DNA of 64,000 nucleotides from Chitinophagales bacterium. GTDB taxonomy: Bacteria; Bacteroidota; Bacteroidia; Chitinophagales; Chitinophagaceae. The position numbers and the translations under genes are program-made. Every line of letters begins with the position of its first letter. The stretch's first letter is position 1. Positions 26,005 through 34,465 of the stretch are shown here, in pieces. A model generated the notes under the pieces. It was given only the letters and a program-made list of their open reading frames with translations. It was not told where the DNA came from and made no database searches. The stretch spans positions 1,488,001 to 1,552,000 of the forward strand of contig JACJXP010000001.1 of the NCBI GenBank assembly GCA_020636575.1. The letters run 5' to 3'.

Positions 26005-27237
26005 CTGAGATTTCTAAACCTTCTTTTTGCCTGGCGATATTTTAAAGCCAAAAAAACTACAAATGCGATCAACATCATTGCATGGGTAAGTATAGCTGCA
26101 ATTATTTTCGGTACTGCTGCTCTTATCCTTGTATTAAGTGTTTTTAACGGCTTTGAAGGATTGGTTAAATCACTCTATTCTACATTTTATACTGATCTTA
26201 AAATTTCTCCTGAATCTGGAAAAACGATCACTGTAACACAAGAACAGTTAAACAAATTAAAAGGAATAGGCGATATAAGGAATTATTCATTAGTTGTTGA
26301 GGAAAAAGCATTGGTACAAAATGGTGAATCCCAGTCAGTGATACAGGTTAAAGGCGTTGATGCAAATTATCGTTATGTTACTGGTGTAGCAGATAATTTG
26401 GTAAACGGAGAATACGACCTGGGCACAACAGATGTGCCTAAGTTAATTCTTGGTGTAGGGGTAGAGGGTGCATTGGGAATTGTAGCGGATAGGAATATTT
26501 ATGTCCTGACGATTCATTTACCCCGAAAAACCGGAACAGAACAGGTTGATCTGATGAGCGGAATAACGAATGACACTATTCGTTCATCAGCTGCATTTCA
26601 GATACAGCAGGATTTTGATAACAAATATGGCATCACCAATATTGATTTTGTAAAAAGATCCGTTCAATTGGGGCAAAATGAATACAGCGGAATTGAAATA
26701 AGTCTTAAAGATCCGACCAGTGATGGTAAAGTGAAGAAAGAACTTTCTGCTTTTTTTGGAGAAGGCTATCTTATTCAAAATAAGTATGAGCAAAATAAAA
26801 GCCTGTATTCGGTAATGAACCTCGAAAGATGGGTTATTTATGGAGTGTTATGCCTGATATTGGTGATAGCAGCATTTAATATGATCGGCGCATTGACGAT
26901 GCTTGCACTGGAAAAACAAAAAGATATCACTGTATTGCATGCCCTGGGTGGAAGCAGGAATTTTATCAGACGGATATTTTTAAGTGAAGGGGTACTGTTG
27001 GCATTTATAGGAGCAGTGACAGGTATGGTATTAGCATTAATAATCGTCTGGTTACAACTAAAGTTTCACCTGGTTTCCCTGGAAGGGGGATCGTTTTTGA
27101 TAAACTACTATCCTGTAAAACTTAAACTTGCGGATTTTTTACTGGTAGGCGCAACTGTTTTCTTTATAGCTATTCTGGCTTCGCTCATACCATCATTTAA
27201 AGCAGCTTCACAAAGATTTTCCTTACGGACAGAATGA
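26005..27237 (+). CDS. LolC/LolE-type ABC transporter permease, start codon unclear
   Basis: The coding frame clearly extends upstream of the first TTG (26161). The stretch from about 26005 translates as LRFLNLLFAWRYF, then AKKTTNAINIIAWVSIAA and the first membrane helix ending LVLSVFNGFEGL, a typical LolC/E N-terminus. Between the in-frame stop at 25993-25995 and 26161 there is no ATG, GTG or TTG; the only NTG codon is the CTG at 26005, used here. The product of about 410 residues has an N-terminal helix, a periplasmic domain (about 70-270) and three C-terminal helices (MacB/FtsX-like permease). The family extracts lipoproteins for outer-membrane sorting or acts in related export. No ATPase gene is adjacent. 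Confidence 0.85.
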   Translation: MRFLNLLFAWRYFKAKKTTNAINIIAWVSIAAIIFGTAALILVLSVFNGFEGLVKSLYSTFYTDLKISPESGKTITVTQEQLNKLKGIGDIRNYSLVVEEKALVQNGESQSVIQVKGVDANYRYVTGVADNLVNGEYDLGTTDVPKLILGVGVEGALGIVADRNIYVLTIHLPRKTGTEQVDLMSGITNDTIRSSAAFQIQQDFDNKYGITNIDFVKRSVQLGQNEYSGIEISLKDPTSDGKVKKELSAFFGEGYLIQNKYEQNKSLYSVMNLERWVIYGVLCLILVIAAFNMIGALTMLALEKQKDITVLHALGGSRNFIRRIFLSEGVLLAFIGAVTGMVLALIIVWLQLKFHLVSLEGGSFLINYYPVKLKLADFLLVGATVFFIAILASLIPSFKAASQRFSLRTE

Positions 27238-27248
27238 TCTTTTCAGGA

Positions 27249-28082
27249 TCAATAGTCGCCAAGTGTTTCAGTTAATTGAGATAATGCAGCAGCAAGTTGT
27301 TCATCATTGGGGGCAATTCCATGCCATTCATGAGTGCCTTCCATAAAATCAACCCCTTTACCCATAACAGTGTGCATCATAATGGCAATAGGTTTGCCCT
27401 TGCCCGTCATTGTCTTTGCCTTTTCAAGTGCAGCTACTACATCATCCATGTCATTGCCATTCATTTCAAGTGTTTCCCATCCAAAAACATCAAATTTCTC
27501 CCGGATATTACCCAACCCCATTACTTTATCCGTGGGACCATCTATTTGCTGACCATTCCAGTCGATAGTGCTGATCAAATTATCTACTTTATGATGAGCA
27601 GCAGACATAACGGCCTCCCATACCTGTCCTTCATCTAATTCTCCATCGCCATGTAGTGAAAACACAAGATTATTGTCTTTATTCAATTTCTTGGATAAAG
27701 CGGCGCCAATGGCAACACTCATTCCTTGTCCTAATGATCCTGATGCAATTCTGACACCTGGAAGGTGTTCATGTGTGGCAGGATGGCCTTGTAAGCGGGA
27801 ATTTATCTGCCTGAAGGTTGCTAATTCTTTTATGTCAAAATAACCCGAACGGGCAAGTGCAGAATAAAATACCGGTGAGATATGGCCGTTAGATAAGATA
27901 AATACATCTTCTCCCTCTGCATCCATGTTGAATACGGGGTTGTGTTTCATTATTTTAAAGAATAATGCGGAGAAAAAATCAGCACATCCAAGAGAGCCAC
28001 CAGGATGGCCGCTACTGGCACCATGTACCATTCTTACTATATCTCTTCTAATTTGACTGGCAATTGCGTTCAGGTCTGTCAT
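27249..28082 (-). CDS. Transketolase, N-terminal (TPP-binding) subunit
   Basis: A 277-residue half-transketolase that binds thiamine diphosphate. Motifs: HGASSGHPGGSLGCADFF near 19-36, GSLGQGMSVAIGAAL near 115-129 and the TPP signature GDGELDEGQVWEAVMSAAHH near 145-164, with Asn in DWNGQQIDGP. In organisms with split enzymes a separate C-terminal subunit completes the active site and usually lies directly downstream. Here the neighbour downstream is the convergent LolC/E-type gene, so the partner must lie elsewhere. It takes part in the non-oxidative pentose phosphate pathway if a partner exists. Confidence 0.92.
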   Translation of the reverse strand: MTDLNAIASQIRRDIVRMVHGASSGHPGGSLGCADFFSALFFKIMKHNPVFNMDAEGEDVFILSNGHISPVFYSALARSGYFDIKELATFRQINSRLQGHPATHEHLPGVRIASGSLGQGMSVAIGAALSKKLNKDNNLVFSLHGDGELDEGQVWEAVMSAAHHKVDNLISTIDWNGQQIDGPTDKVMGLGNIREKFDVFGWETLEMNGNDMDDVVAALEKAKTMTGKGKPIAIMMHTVMGKGVDFMEGTHEWHGIAPNDEQLAAALSQLTETLGDY

Positions 28083-28281
28083 AATAGGTTCTTATTAAAC
28101 TTTTTGTATCTTGCAGCGTCTTATCAGCAGTGTTAGTGCAAATGTGCAATCTTTTTCGAGAAAAAATCCATACTGATGAGCGAATCATCAAAAAATCCAA
28201 TAATTCCTGCTTGTTTATAATAATTTAATGTTAGCAGCATTCTATTTATTATTTACAGACGAAAAACTAAGGTTTGAGGCC

Positions 28282-28289
28282 TATTTTTG
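28282..28289 (+). promoter_or_regulatory. Possible -7 element for the WecA/MraY-type gene
   Basis: TATTTTTG fits TAnnTTTG, 20 bases before the ATG. No good -33 box was seen. The rest of the 227-base gap (28083-28309) shows no gene or strong hairpin. Confidence 0.45.
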
Positions 28290-28309
28290 TACCATATAAA
28301 ACTGCTTAA

Positions 28310-29446
28310 ATGTTAGAGATAATCCTAACGGCTTCAGTTTCTTTTATTATTACTTTTTTGGCCATACCCGTAGTGTTACAGATCGCTGAAAAGAAAAAGC
28401 TCTACGATATACCAGATGAAAGAAAATTGCATACCCGGCCCGTTGCTTCACTGGGCGGTGTGGGAATTTTTGGTGCATTTCTGTTTGTTTCCCTCTTAAT
28501 GGTCAAAGGCTACTCCAGTCCGGAGTTTCAATATTTTTTTGCAGCTGCGCTTGTTATCTTCTTTTTGGGCTTAAAAGATGACCTGGTTATACTTTCTGCC
28601 ACCAAAAAGTTTGTTGGTCAAATAGTTGCGGCTTCAATTTTGATCCACTTAGGTGGAATTCGCCTGGATAGTATGTATGGATTGCTGGGATTTGAGGAAG
28701 TTTCAGAAGGGTTTGGTCTTGCCTTATCATACCTGACGATTATTGTAGTTATTAATTCATTCAATCTTATCGATGGAATAGATGGCCTCGCTGCAGGCCT
28801 TGGCATATTGACCATGAGTGTATTTGGATCTTATTTTATTGTAACAGGATATGAGGCTTATGCGATCCTTGCATTTTCCATGGTTGGTAGTTTGATCGCA
28901 TTTCTCATCTTCAATCATCATCCTGCCAAGATATTTATGGGCGATTCAGGGTCATTAATGATAGGGCTTATAAATGCTATCCTTGTTATTAAGTTTATCA
29001 ATATTGCGAATGATCCTTTGGTGGCAGTACCTGTTCCATCAGCGGTTGCCATTGGATTTGCAATTTTAATAGTTCCCTTGCTTGACACACTTCGTGTCTT
29101 TAGCATCAGGATATTTAATGCAAGATCCCCATTTACGCCGGATAGAAACCATGTACATCACTTGTTGCTTGGTAAAGGACTTGGGCATGTTGGTGTAACA
29201 CTTACCTGTGTTTCTGTGAATGCCGGATTTATTTTAATAGCCTGGTTTGGAAGAAGCTTAGGTCCTAATTACTTGTTGCTTCTGATGCTGGCACTTGCTT
29301 TTAGCGGTATTGGTTTGTTATACTTCCGCAGAAAAACAAAAAGAATGGTTATTGCAAAAGGCCTGACCGGTATAAATGGGCAGCTTAACGCCCCATCTAA
29401 AATTGTAACACTTACCCAGGAAGCACAAGTAGCGGATAAGAATTGA
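28310..29446 (+). CDS. Undecaprenyl-phosphate glycosyl-1-phosphate transferase (WecA/MraY family)
   Basis: A 378-residue polytopic enzyme of about ten to eleven membrane helices. It transfers a sugar-1-phosphate from a UDP-sugar to undecaprenyl phosphate at the cytoplasmic face, starting a surface polysaccharide. Conserved cytoplasmic motifs are present: LGLKDDLV near 84-91 (metal-binding Asp pair), NLIDGIDGLAAGLG near 151-164, KIFMGDSGSLMIG near 207-219 and the C-terminal HVHHLLLGKGLGH. The sequence is nearer to WecA/TagO than to MraY. No glycosyltransferase cluster is adjacent. Confidence 0.92.
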   Translation: MLEIILTASVSFIITFLAIPVVLQIAEKKKLYDIPDERKLHTRPVASLGGVGIFGAFLFVSLLMVKGYSSPEFQYFFAAALVIFFLGLKDDLVILSATKKFVGQIVAASILIHLGGIRLDSMYGLLGFEEVSEGFGLALSYLTIIVVINSFNLIDGIDGLAAGLGILTMSVFGSYFIVTGYEAYAILAFSMVGSLIAFLIFNHHPAKIFMGDSGSLMIGLINAILVIKFINIANDPLVAVPVPSAVAIGFAILIVPLLDTLRVFSIRIFNARSPFTPDRNHVHHLLLGKGLGHVGVTLTCVSVNAGFILIAWFGRSLGPNYLLLLMLALAFSGIGLLYFRRKTKRMVIAKGLTGINGQLNAPSKIVTLTQEAQVADKN

Positions 29447-29484
29447 TCTCTTCTTTCTGCCAGATTTACCTTTGATTTTCTGCT

Positions 29485-29515
29485 TTTGTAAGAATGTGAG
29501 CATTGTGTAAATTTG
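29485..29515 (+). promoter_or_regulatory. Promoter of frr
   Basis: TTTG (29485-29488), 19 bases, then TAAATTTG (29508-29515): a full match to the Bacteroidota -33/-7 consensus with the usual spacing. It places transcription start some 20 bases before the frr ATG. Confidence 0.65.
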
Positions 29516-29540
29516 CAGTCTTGTTTCAAAATGAATTATT

Positions 29541-30104
29541 ATGTCTGAAGAAGTTCCTTCCATTATTGCCAATGCAGAAGATCATATGCAGAAGGCAATT
29601 ACTCACCTTGAAGTAGAATTGGTAAAAATAAGAGCTGGTAAGGCAAATCCACAAATGCTGGATGGCCTATCGGTTGATTATTATGGATCACCTATGCCCA
29701 TCAACCAGGTTGCTAACATTAGTGTGCTGGATGCCCGTACTTTGAGTATCCAACCCTGGGAAAAGAATATGCTGCAGCCTATTGAACGTAGCATTATTGC
29801 CGCGAATATTGGCATTAACCCACAAAATGACGGTACAATCATCAGGCTTTTTCTTCCGCCGTTGACAGAAGAAAGGCGTAAAGAGCTTGTCAAGAAATGT
29901 CATAATGAAGGTGAGCATAGCAGGGTGGCTATCCGCAACATTCGCAGAGATGCCATTGAGCATATAAAGAAATTGCAGAAAGATGGCCTAAGTGAAGATG
30001 CGGCAAAAGAATCTGAGGATGATGTGCAAAAGCTTACAGACAAGTTTACTTCTATTGTAGAAAAGCATTTGCAATCCAAAGAAAAAGAAATAATGTCTGT
30101 TTAA
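29541..30104 (+). CDS. frr: Ribosome recycling factor
   Basis: A 187-residue factor that, with EF-G, splits post-termination ribosomes. The N-terminal helix (EDHMQKAITHLEVELVKIRAGKANPQML) and the domain II segment (PINQVANISVLDARTLSIQPWEK) are diagnostic. So is the C-terminal helix ending in DKFTSIVEKHLQSKEKEIMSV. Length is normal. A promoter with both boxes precedes it and a strong terminator follows. pyrH, the common neighbour of frr in other bacteria, is not adjacent. Confidence 0.96.
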   Translation: MSEEVPSIIANAEDHMQKAITHLEVELVKIRAGKANPQMLDGLSVDYYGSPMPINQVANISVLDARTLSIQPWEKNMLQPIERSIIAANIGINPQNDGTIIRLFLPPLTEERRKELVKKCHNEGEHSRVAIRNIRRDAIEHIKKLQKDGLSEDAAKESEDDVQKLTDKFTSIVEKHLQSKEKEIMSV

Positions 30105-30122
30105 GAATATTAAACTTATTGA

Positions 30123-31040
30123 TTACTGAACCGTGCCTGTATTGGCACGGTTATTTTTTTCTGGTCTGTTTGCAAGGTATACGCCGGATAAAATAATAAA
30201 GAGACATATTATTTGCAGCAGGCCTATCTTTTCGTTGTCAATTACTCCCCAAAAAAGGGCCACGAAGGGAATACCATAAGTTACGAGTGAAGCAAATAAA
30301 CCTCCTGCTCTTCTTACAAGCATGTAGAATAAGACTGTTGCAATGGCGCTGCCAAAAATTCCAAGGATGATCACAGCAAATACAGCATATTGGGTTTCGG
30401 AACTTTTGAAATTAAGATCCAGAAAATTTTGCTGCCACAAAGCTAATAGCGAAGGTATCGTCATAAATGAGAGGGATACTGTTGCAACATGAACCGGGTT
30501 CATGCCCTTTAGCAGATGACTGACCATATTTACATTAATGCCGTAAAGAAAAGTAGCAGCTACAATTAAGAGTAAGTGCCCGGGGTTTTCAAAACTGATG
30601 CTTTTTTCACCGGTGATCACGGGGCTCAGGATAAGCAATGCCAATCCTGCAAAGCCGATTATTACTCCCAGGATTTTTTGTGTTTTTATTTTATCCCTGT
30701 AAAGTAAAATGCCGGTTATTACTACGCATATCGGGGTAAGTGAGTTCAGAATGCCGCCTAATGATCCGTCAATTTTTGTAAGGGCTGCTGCAAAAAGAAA
30801 AGCAGGAATAAGATTGCCTACAACAGCACTCAGAATTACAATACCCAGCTTTTTTTTAGGGATTGTTCTCAAATGAAAAAATGCAAACGGAACAAAAACC
30901 AGGCCTGCTGAAAAGATCCGTAATGCAGCAACCTGAGCGGCTGTCATCGAAGCTGTGCCGTCACGCATCAGCTTAAAGGAGCTCCCCCATATAAAACAAA
31001 GGATAACGAATAAAAACCACTTCCAAAAAGCATTACTCAT
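30123..31040 (-). CDS. EamA/DMT family transporter
   Basis: A 305-residue inner-membrane protein with ten predicted helices arranged as two EamA repeats (GSSFKLMRDGTASMTAAQVAALRIFSAG in the first half). It belongs to the drug/metabolite transporter superfamily, whose members export amino acids, metabolites or drugs; the substrate is not readable. The start is the Met giving MSNAFWKWFLF. An extra 23 codons upstream are open, but they overlap the divergent gene region and begin with a non-membrane stretch. The last codons form the frr terminator on the opposite strand. Confidence 0.87.
   Translation of the reverse strand: MSNAFWKWFLFVILCFIWGSSFKLMRDGTASMTAAQVAALRIFSAGLVFVPFAFFHLRTIPKKKLGIVILSAVVGNLIPAFLFAAALTKIDGSLGGILNSLTPICVVITGILLYRDKIKTQKILGVIIGFAGLALLILSPVITGEKSISFENPGHLLLIVAATFLYGINVNMVSHLLKGMNPVHVATVSLSFMTIPSLLALWQQNFLDLNFKSSETQYAVFAVIILGIFGSAIATVLFYMLVRRAGGLFASLVTYGIPFVALFWGVIDNEKIGLLQIICLFIILSGVYLANRPEKNNRANTGTVQ
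30129..30160 (+). terminator. Rho-independent terminator of frr, inside the 3' end of the convergent EamA gene
   Basis: A perfect 9-bp stem, AACCGTGCC (30129-30137) with GGCACGGTT (30144-30152), and a 6-base loop followed by ATTTTTTT. On the other strand these bases encode the last residues (NNRANTGTVQ) of the EamA protein. Confidence 0.88.
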
Positions 31041-31119
31041 AATAATGGATGCAAAGGTGGTGAAACCCGGCCATACAAATAGATTTTTTATATTGCAAGA
31101 AACAAACATAAATTATTCT

Positions 31120-31869
31120 ATGAACAGGATTGAGCTTAGCACTATTGATACCCGTGCGCCAAAAGAATTCGACAAAAGGGAGATCAAGGAAAAAACTGAA
31201 AAGATAATAGAAGAGCTCGATGAGCTGCAAAACCTGCTTTTTGCAGAAAATAAGCATTCTGTTTTGATCATTATACAGGGAATGGATGCCAGCGGTAAGG
31301 ATGGAACGATCCGTAAAGTATTGGGTAATATGAACCCTCAGGGAGTGACCGTGAAGTCATATAAAGCACCAACACCAGAAGAGTTGTCCCATGATTTTCT
31401 ATGGCGGATACATCGTTACGCACCGCCAAAAGGGACAATTCAAATTTTTAACCGTTCGCATTATGAAGACATCCTGATCACCAGGGTGCACAAGTGGTGT
31501 GATGATGAAACAGCATTTATGCGGATGAAAGCGATCAATGATTTTGAAGATCTTCTGCAAAAACATAATAACACACATATTCTGAAATTTTATCTCCACA
31601 TCTCAAAAGAGGAGCAACACGAAAGACTGATTGAACGGACGCATAATCCCGGCAAAATGTGGAAGTATAATGAGAAGGATTTTGAAGAGTCAAAATTGTG
31701 GAATATATACATGGAGATGTATGAGGATTGTTTTAATAACTGTGCCAATCCTCCCTGGGTTATTGTTCCCAGTGACCAGAACTGGTACAAAGAATTTGTG
31801 ATCGCCACACGGTTACATACTCTCCTTACCGGTTTAAAAATGCAATATCCCGGCCTGAAAAAAGAGTAA
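31120..31869 (+). CDS. ppk2: Polyphosphate kinase 2 family protein
   Basis: A 249-residue single-domain PPK2 that transfers phosphate between polyphosphate and nucleotides. Walker A GMDASGKDGT lies at residues 54-63. The Walker B region FNRSHYEDILITRVH lies near 114-128 and the lid region ERTHNPGKMWKYNEKDF near 174-190. The single-domain length is usual for class I and class III enzymes; which nucleotide (AMP, ADP, GDP) is favoured cannot be told. The start is the ATG giving MNRIELSTIDTRAPKEF; upstream open codons overlap the divergent gene. Confidence 0.93.
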   Translation: MNRIELSTIDTRAPKEFDKREIKEKTEKIIEELDELQNLLFAENKHSVLIIIQGMDASGKDGTIRKVLGNMNPQGVTVKSYKAPTPEELSHDFLWRIHRYAPPKGTIQIFNRSHYEDILITRVHKWCDDETAFMRMKAINDFEDLLQKHNNTHILKFYLHISKEEQHERLIERTHNPGKMWKYNEKDFEESKLWNIYMEMYEDCFNNCANPPWVIVPSDQNWYKEFVIATRLHTLLTGLKMQYPGLKKE

Positions 31870-31927
31870 TGAATACTATAACTGTTTATATTTAATATTT
31901 ATATTTTACCATTAAAACCAATCTATT

Positions 31928-32332
31928 ATGGGTATGATGAAAGAATTCAAGGATTTTGCCATGAAAGGTAACCTTGTTGATATTGCCGTAGCTTTTGTAA
32001 TGGGCGGTGCATTTGGAAAAGTTGTAACCAGTTTTACAGAAGGGATGGTGTCACCACTTATCGGTCTGATATTCGGAGCCGATCTTAGTAAGAATATGTA
32101 CAAACTGAAAGACGCTGTATTGGATGATTCAGGAACTGTGATCACGGAGGGGGTTTACCTGAAATGGGGAGATTTTGTGACAGCAATCATTAATTTCATT
32201 ATTGTCGCTTTTGTTATGTTCCTGATCATAAAGGCGATCAACAGTATGAAAAAGAAAGAAGAAGCAGCCCCGGCAGCACCTCCGGAGGATATAACCCTGC
32301 TGCGTGAAATACGAGATTCGCTTAAAAAGTAA
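31928..32332 (+). CDS. mscL: Large-conductance mechanosensitive channel
   Basis: A 134-residue homopentameric channel that opens on membrane stretch during osmotic downshock. The N-terminal MKEFKDFAMKGNLVDIAVAF with the pore-lining TM1 (VAFVMGGAFGKVVTSF) and TM2 (FVTAIINFIIVAFVMFLIIKAIN), then the charged C-terminal helix ending LLREIRDSLKK, match MscL throughout. A hairpin terminator lies 55 bases downstream. Confidence 0.96.
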   Translation: MGMMKEFKDFAMKGNLVDIAVAFVMGGAFGKVVTSFTEGMVSPLIGLIFGADLSKNMYKLKDAVLDDSGTVITEGVYLKWGDFVTAIINFIIVAFVMFLIIKAINSMKKKEEAAPAAPPEDITLLREIRDSLKK

Positions 32333-32378
32333 ATAGTTTTTGGGGAAAACGACATCTTTTCTCCAATCATGTTTCCCT

Positions 32379-32386
32379 TATTTTTG
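32379..32386 (+). promoter_or_regulatory. Possible -7 element for scpA
   Basis: TATTTTTG with a T-rich -33 region about 18 bases upstream, located directly in front of the mscL terminator stem and 61 bases before the scpA GTG. Confidence 0.45.
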
Positions 32387-32425
32387 CAAAGTCCTGTTGG
32401 ATATACCATCAGGACTTTGTTTTTC
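32387..32425 (+). terminator. Terminator after mscL, at the 5' end of the scpA transcript
   Basis: A perfect 10-bp stem, CAAAGTCCTG (32387-32396) with CAGGACTTTG (32410-32419), followed by TTTTTCT. It lies immediately after a TAnnTTTG box, so it may also sit in the scpA leader. Confidence 0.8.
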
Positions 32426-32446
32426 TAAACGATTTAACAGGATAAA

Positions 32447-33238
32447 GTGCAGAATACATCATACCAGATAAAATTGCCCCAGTTTGAAGGTCCTTTTGAC
32501 CTGTTGCTTTTCTTTATTGAAAGGGACGAACTGGATATTTATAACATTCCCATCACCAGGATAACAAATGATTTTCTTGACTATATCCATCAAACTGAAG
32601 AACTGAATATTGAGCTGAGCAGTGAGTTCATTCTTTTTATTTCCACGTTGATGCGCATTAAAGCAAAAATGTTGTTGCCAAGAAAAGAATTGGATGCTGA
32701 CGGTAATGAGATCGACCCCCGCCAGGAACTGGTGAATAAAATACTTGAGTACAAAAGGTTCAAAGAAGCCTCGGCTAAGATGGCTGAAATGGAAGCATTG
32801 CGGATGTTGATGGTGAAGCGGGGCAATATCCAAAAAGAACTGTCCCGGATCGGTGAGCAGGAAAGTGAAGGAACAGAGATTCAAAATGTTACCTTATTTA
32901 AGCTGATGAAAGCTTTTGAAAGGGTGATGCAGAAGTATGGTGACAGATTGAACAAGCCGGTGCATACCGTTGTTAAGTATAACTATACAATGGAAGAGAG
33001 CCGGGATAATATGCTAACCCGGGCAAGAGAAGAGAAAACACTTTCTTTTGAAAAGATATTTGATGTGTGTGAGAATAGGGTACATGCAATATTCCTGTTT
33101 CTTTCCCTTCTTGAATTAGTGCAGCAAAAGTTTCTGAAGATCATTGTAGGTGAAGGAAAGAACAATTTTATCATTGAATATAACGAACCAGAGAATCGTC
33201 TTGCTGAATTATCTGATGATAACAGCCTGAACAATTAA
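32447..33238 (+). CDS. scpA: Segregation and condensation protein A
   Basis: The kleisin subunit of bacterial SMC condensin. The 263-residue product has the family N-terminus (YQIKLPQFEGPFDLLLFFIERDELDIYNIPI), then SSEFILFISTLMRIKAKMLLPR near 63-84, and a C-terminal winged-helix (SFEKIFDVCENRVHAIFLFLSLLELVQQKF). Translation starts at a GTG (32447); no in-frame ATG lies close by. scpB and smc are not adjacent. Confidence 0.94.
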   Translation: MQNTSYQIKLPQFEGPFDLLLFFIERDELDIYNIPITRITNDFLDYIHQTEELNIELSSEFILFISTLMRIKAKMLLPRKELDADGNEIDPRQELVNKILEYKRFKEASAKMAEMEALRMLMVKRGNIQKELSRIGEQESEGTEIQNVTLFKLMKAFERVMQKYGDRLNKPVHTVVKYNYTMEESRDNMLTRAREEKTLSFEKIFDVCENRVHAIFLFLSLLELVQQKFLKIIVGEGKNNFIIEYNEPENRLAELSDDNSLNN

Positions 33239-33258
33239 TTATACATTAAAACTGAATT

Positions 33259-33669
33259 ATGAAAAGTTTCGCAACAGCAAATTGGAAAGGTTCCGGCAAA
33301 GAAGGTTCCGGTACATTAAGCTCAAAATCAAAAGTGCTTGAGAATACCGCTTATGATTACAGAAGCCGTTTTGAGGATGGCACTTATACAAATCCTGAAG
33401 AATTGGTAGCTGCAGCACATGCAGGATGTTTTTCTATGAAATTAAGTTTCGTATTAGGGGCAGCAGGGTTCACTCCGGATAGTATCGATACAAAATGTAC
33501 TGTTACACTTGAAAATGGTACAGTCACTTCAAGTCACCTGGAAGTAAAGGCGACGGTGCCTGGCATAGATGCAGAAAAGTTTGCTGAGTGTGCAACAGAG
33601 GCAAAGGATAACTGCCCGATCAGCAAGCTGTTAAGTACGGAGATATCCCTTGACGCAGCATTAGCATAA
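33259..33669 (+). CDS. osmC: OsmC family peroxiredoxin-like protein
   Basis: A 136-residue thiol peroxidase of the OsmC/Ohr fold, reducing organic hydroperoxides. Both catalytic cysteines are present: Cys57 in HAGCFSMKLSF and Cys119 in DNCPISKLL, with the N-terminal YDYRSRFEDGTYTNPEELVAAAHA. The sequence is closer to OsmC than to Ohr. It starts 20 bases after scpA and may share its transcript. Confidence 0.92.
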   Translation: MKSFATANWKGSGKEGSGTLSSKSKVLENTAYDYRSRFEDGTYTNPEELVAAAHAGCFSMKLSFVLGAAGFTPDSIDTKCTVTLENGTVTSSHLEVKATVPGIDAEKFAECATEAKDNCPISKLLSTEISLDAALA

Positions 33670-33735
33670 GATAGGCTGTCATAATAGTGATGTTACAGGT
33701 ATCTGTGAAATAGGAGAAAAGAAAATTTTTCTTTT

Positions 33736-34446
33736 ATGAAACGGGTTTTGCTCTTCACTTTAGCAGTATTGCCATTTAATATCTCTGGCGTAATTTCCCA
33801 GGTTGTTGGCACCGGATTTCAATCAGGCTCAACTGTTCAAAGCAGACTAACGGTGTACAACATTCTTCCTCCTTTCGAAGAAAAGATCGACATACAGAAA
33901 ATGTTTGAAAAACAGGAATGGATACCGGCGAGGATTTCATTCAAAAGCGGAAGACCAGATATGCGGGTCAAAGCGATCTTCGATAAGTATGAAGGGGATC
34001 TTTATTATTTTGAGAATAACAAGATCATGGAGTTTGTTGATCCGGTCTCGGAATTTCTTTTAAGGGTTCCCTATAAAAGTGACAGCCTCAACTTTTTATT
34101 CCGGAGATTTTTCCCTTCCATTGAAAAAAACACTGAAAGTACTTTTTACCGGGTAATAGTACACGGCAGGTTTCAGCTACTTTGCTGTGAGGAGAAAAGC
34201 ATAGAACTCGTCAGGGATCAATCTGTTTTAGAGGGTAAGATCAAGAAACACCAGGCGAAAGCCTATTTTGCGTATACCCCTGATAATAAGATGCATCTTA
34301 TCAGTCTTGATGAAGGAAGGTTGAAAAAAGAACTTTCCGCATACCAACAAATTATTGAAAAGATCCTTCATGGTAAGAAATTAAAGATCCGGAACGAATC
34401 TCAACTGGTTGATCTCTTTATCGATCTGAATAACTATAACGAATAG
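33736..34446 (+). CDS. Secreted protein of unknown function
   Basis: Not assigned to a named family. The 236-residue product has a signal peptide (hydrophobic run to about residue 18, cleavage near ISGVISQ). The mature part contains FDKYEGDLYYFENNKIMEF near 79-97, a beta-rich central region and a Lys-rich C-terminal helix (QIIEKILHGKKLKIRNESQLVDLF). Similar proteins of about this size occur in Bacteroidota without known function. It is convergent with dxs, 19 bases between the stops. Confidence 0.75.
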   Translation: MKRVLLFTLAVLPFNISGVISQVVGTGFQSGSTVQSRLTVYNILPPFEEKIDIQKMFEKQEWIPARISFKSGRPDMRVKAIFDKYEGDLYYFENNKIMEFVDPVSEFLLRVPYKSDSLNFLFRRFFPSIEKNTESTFYRVIVHGRFQLLCCEEKSIELVRDQSVLEGKIKKHQAKAYFAYTPDNKMHLISLDEGRLKKELSAYQQIIEKILHGKKLKIRNESQLVDLFIDLNNYNE

Positions 34447-34465
34447 CCAATAATTAGCTATTTAA

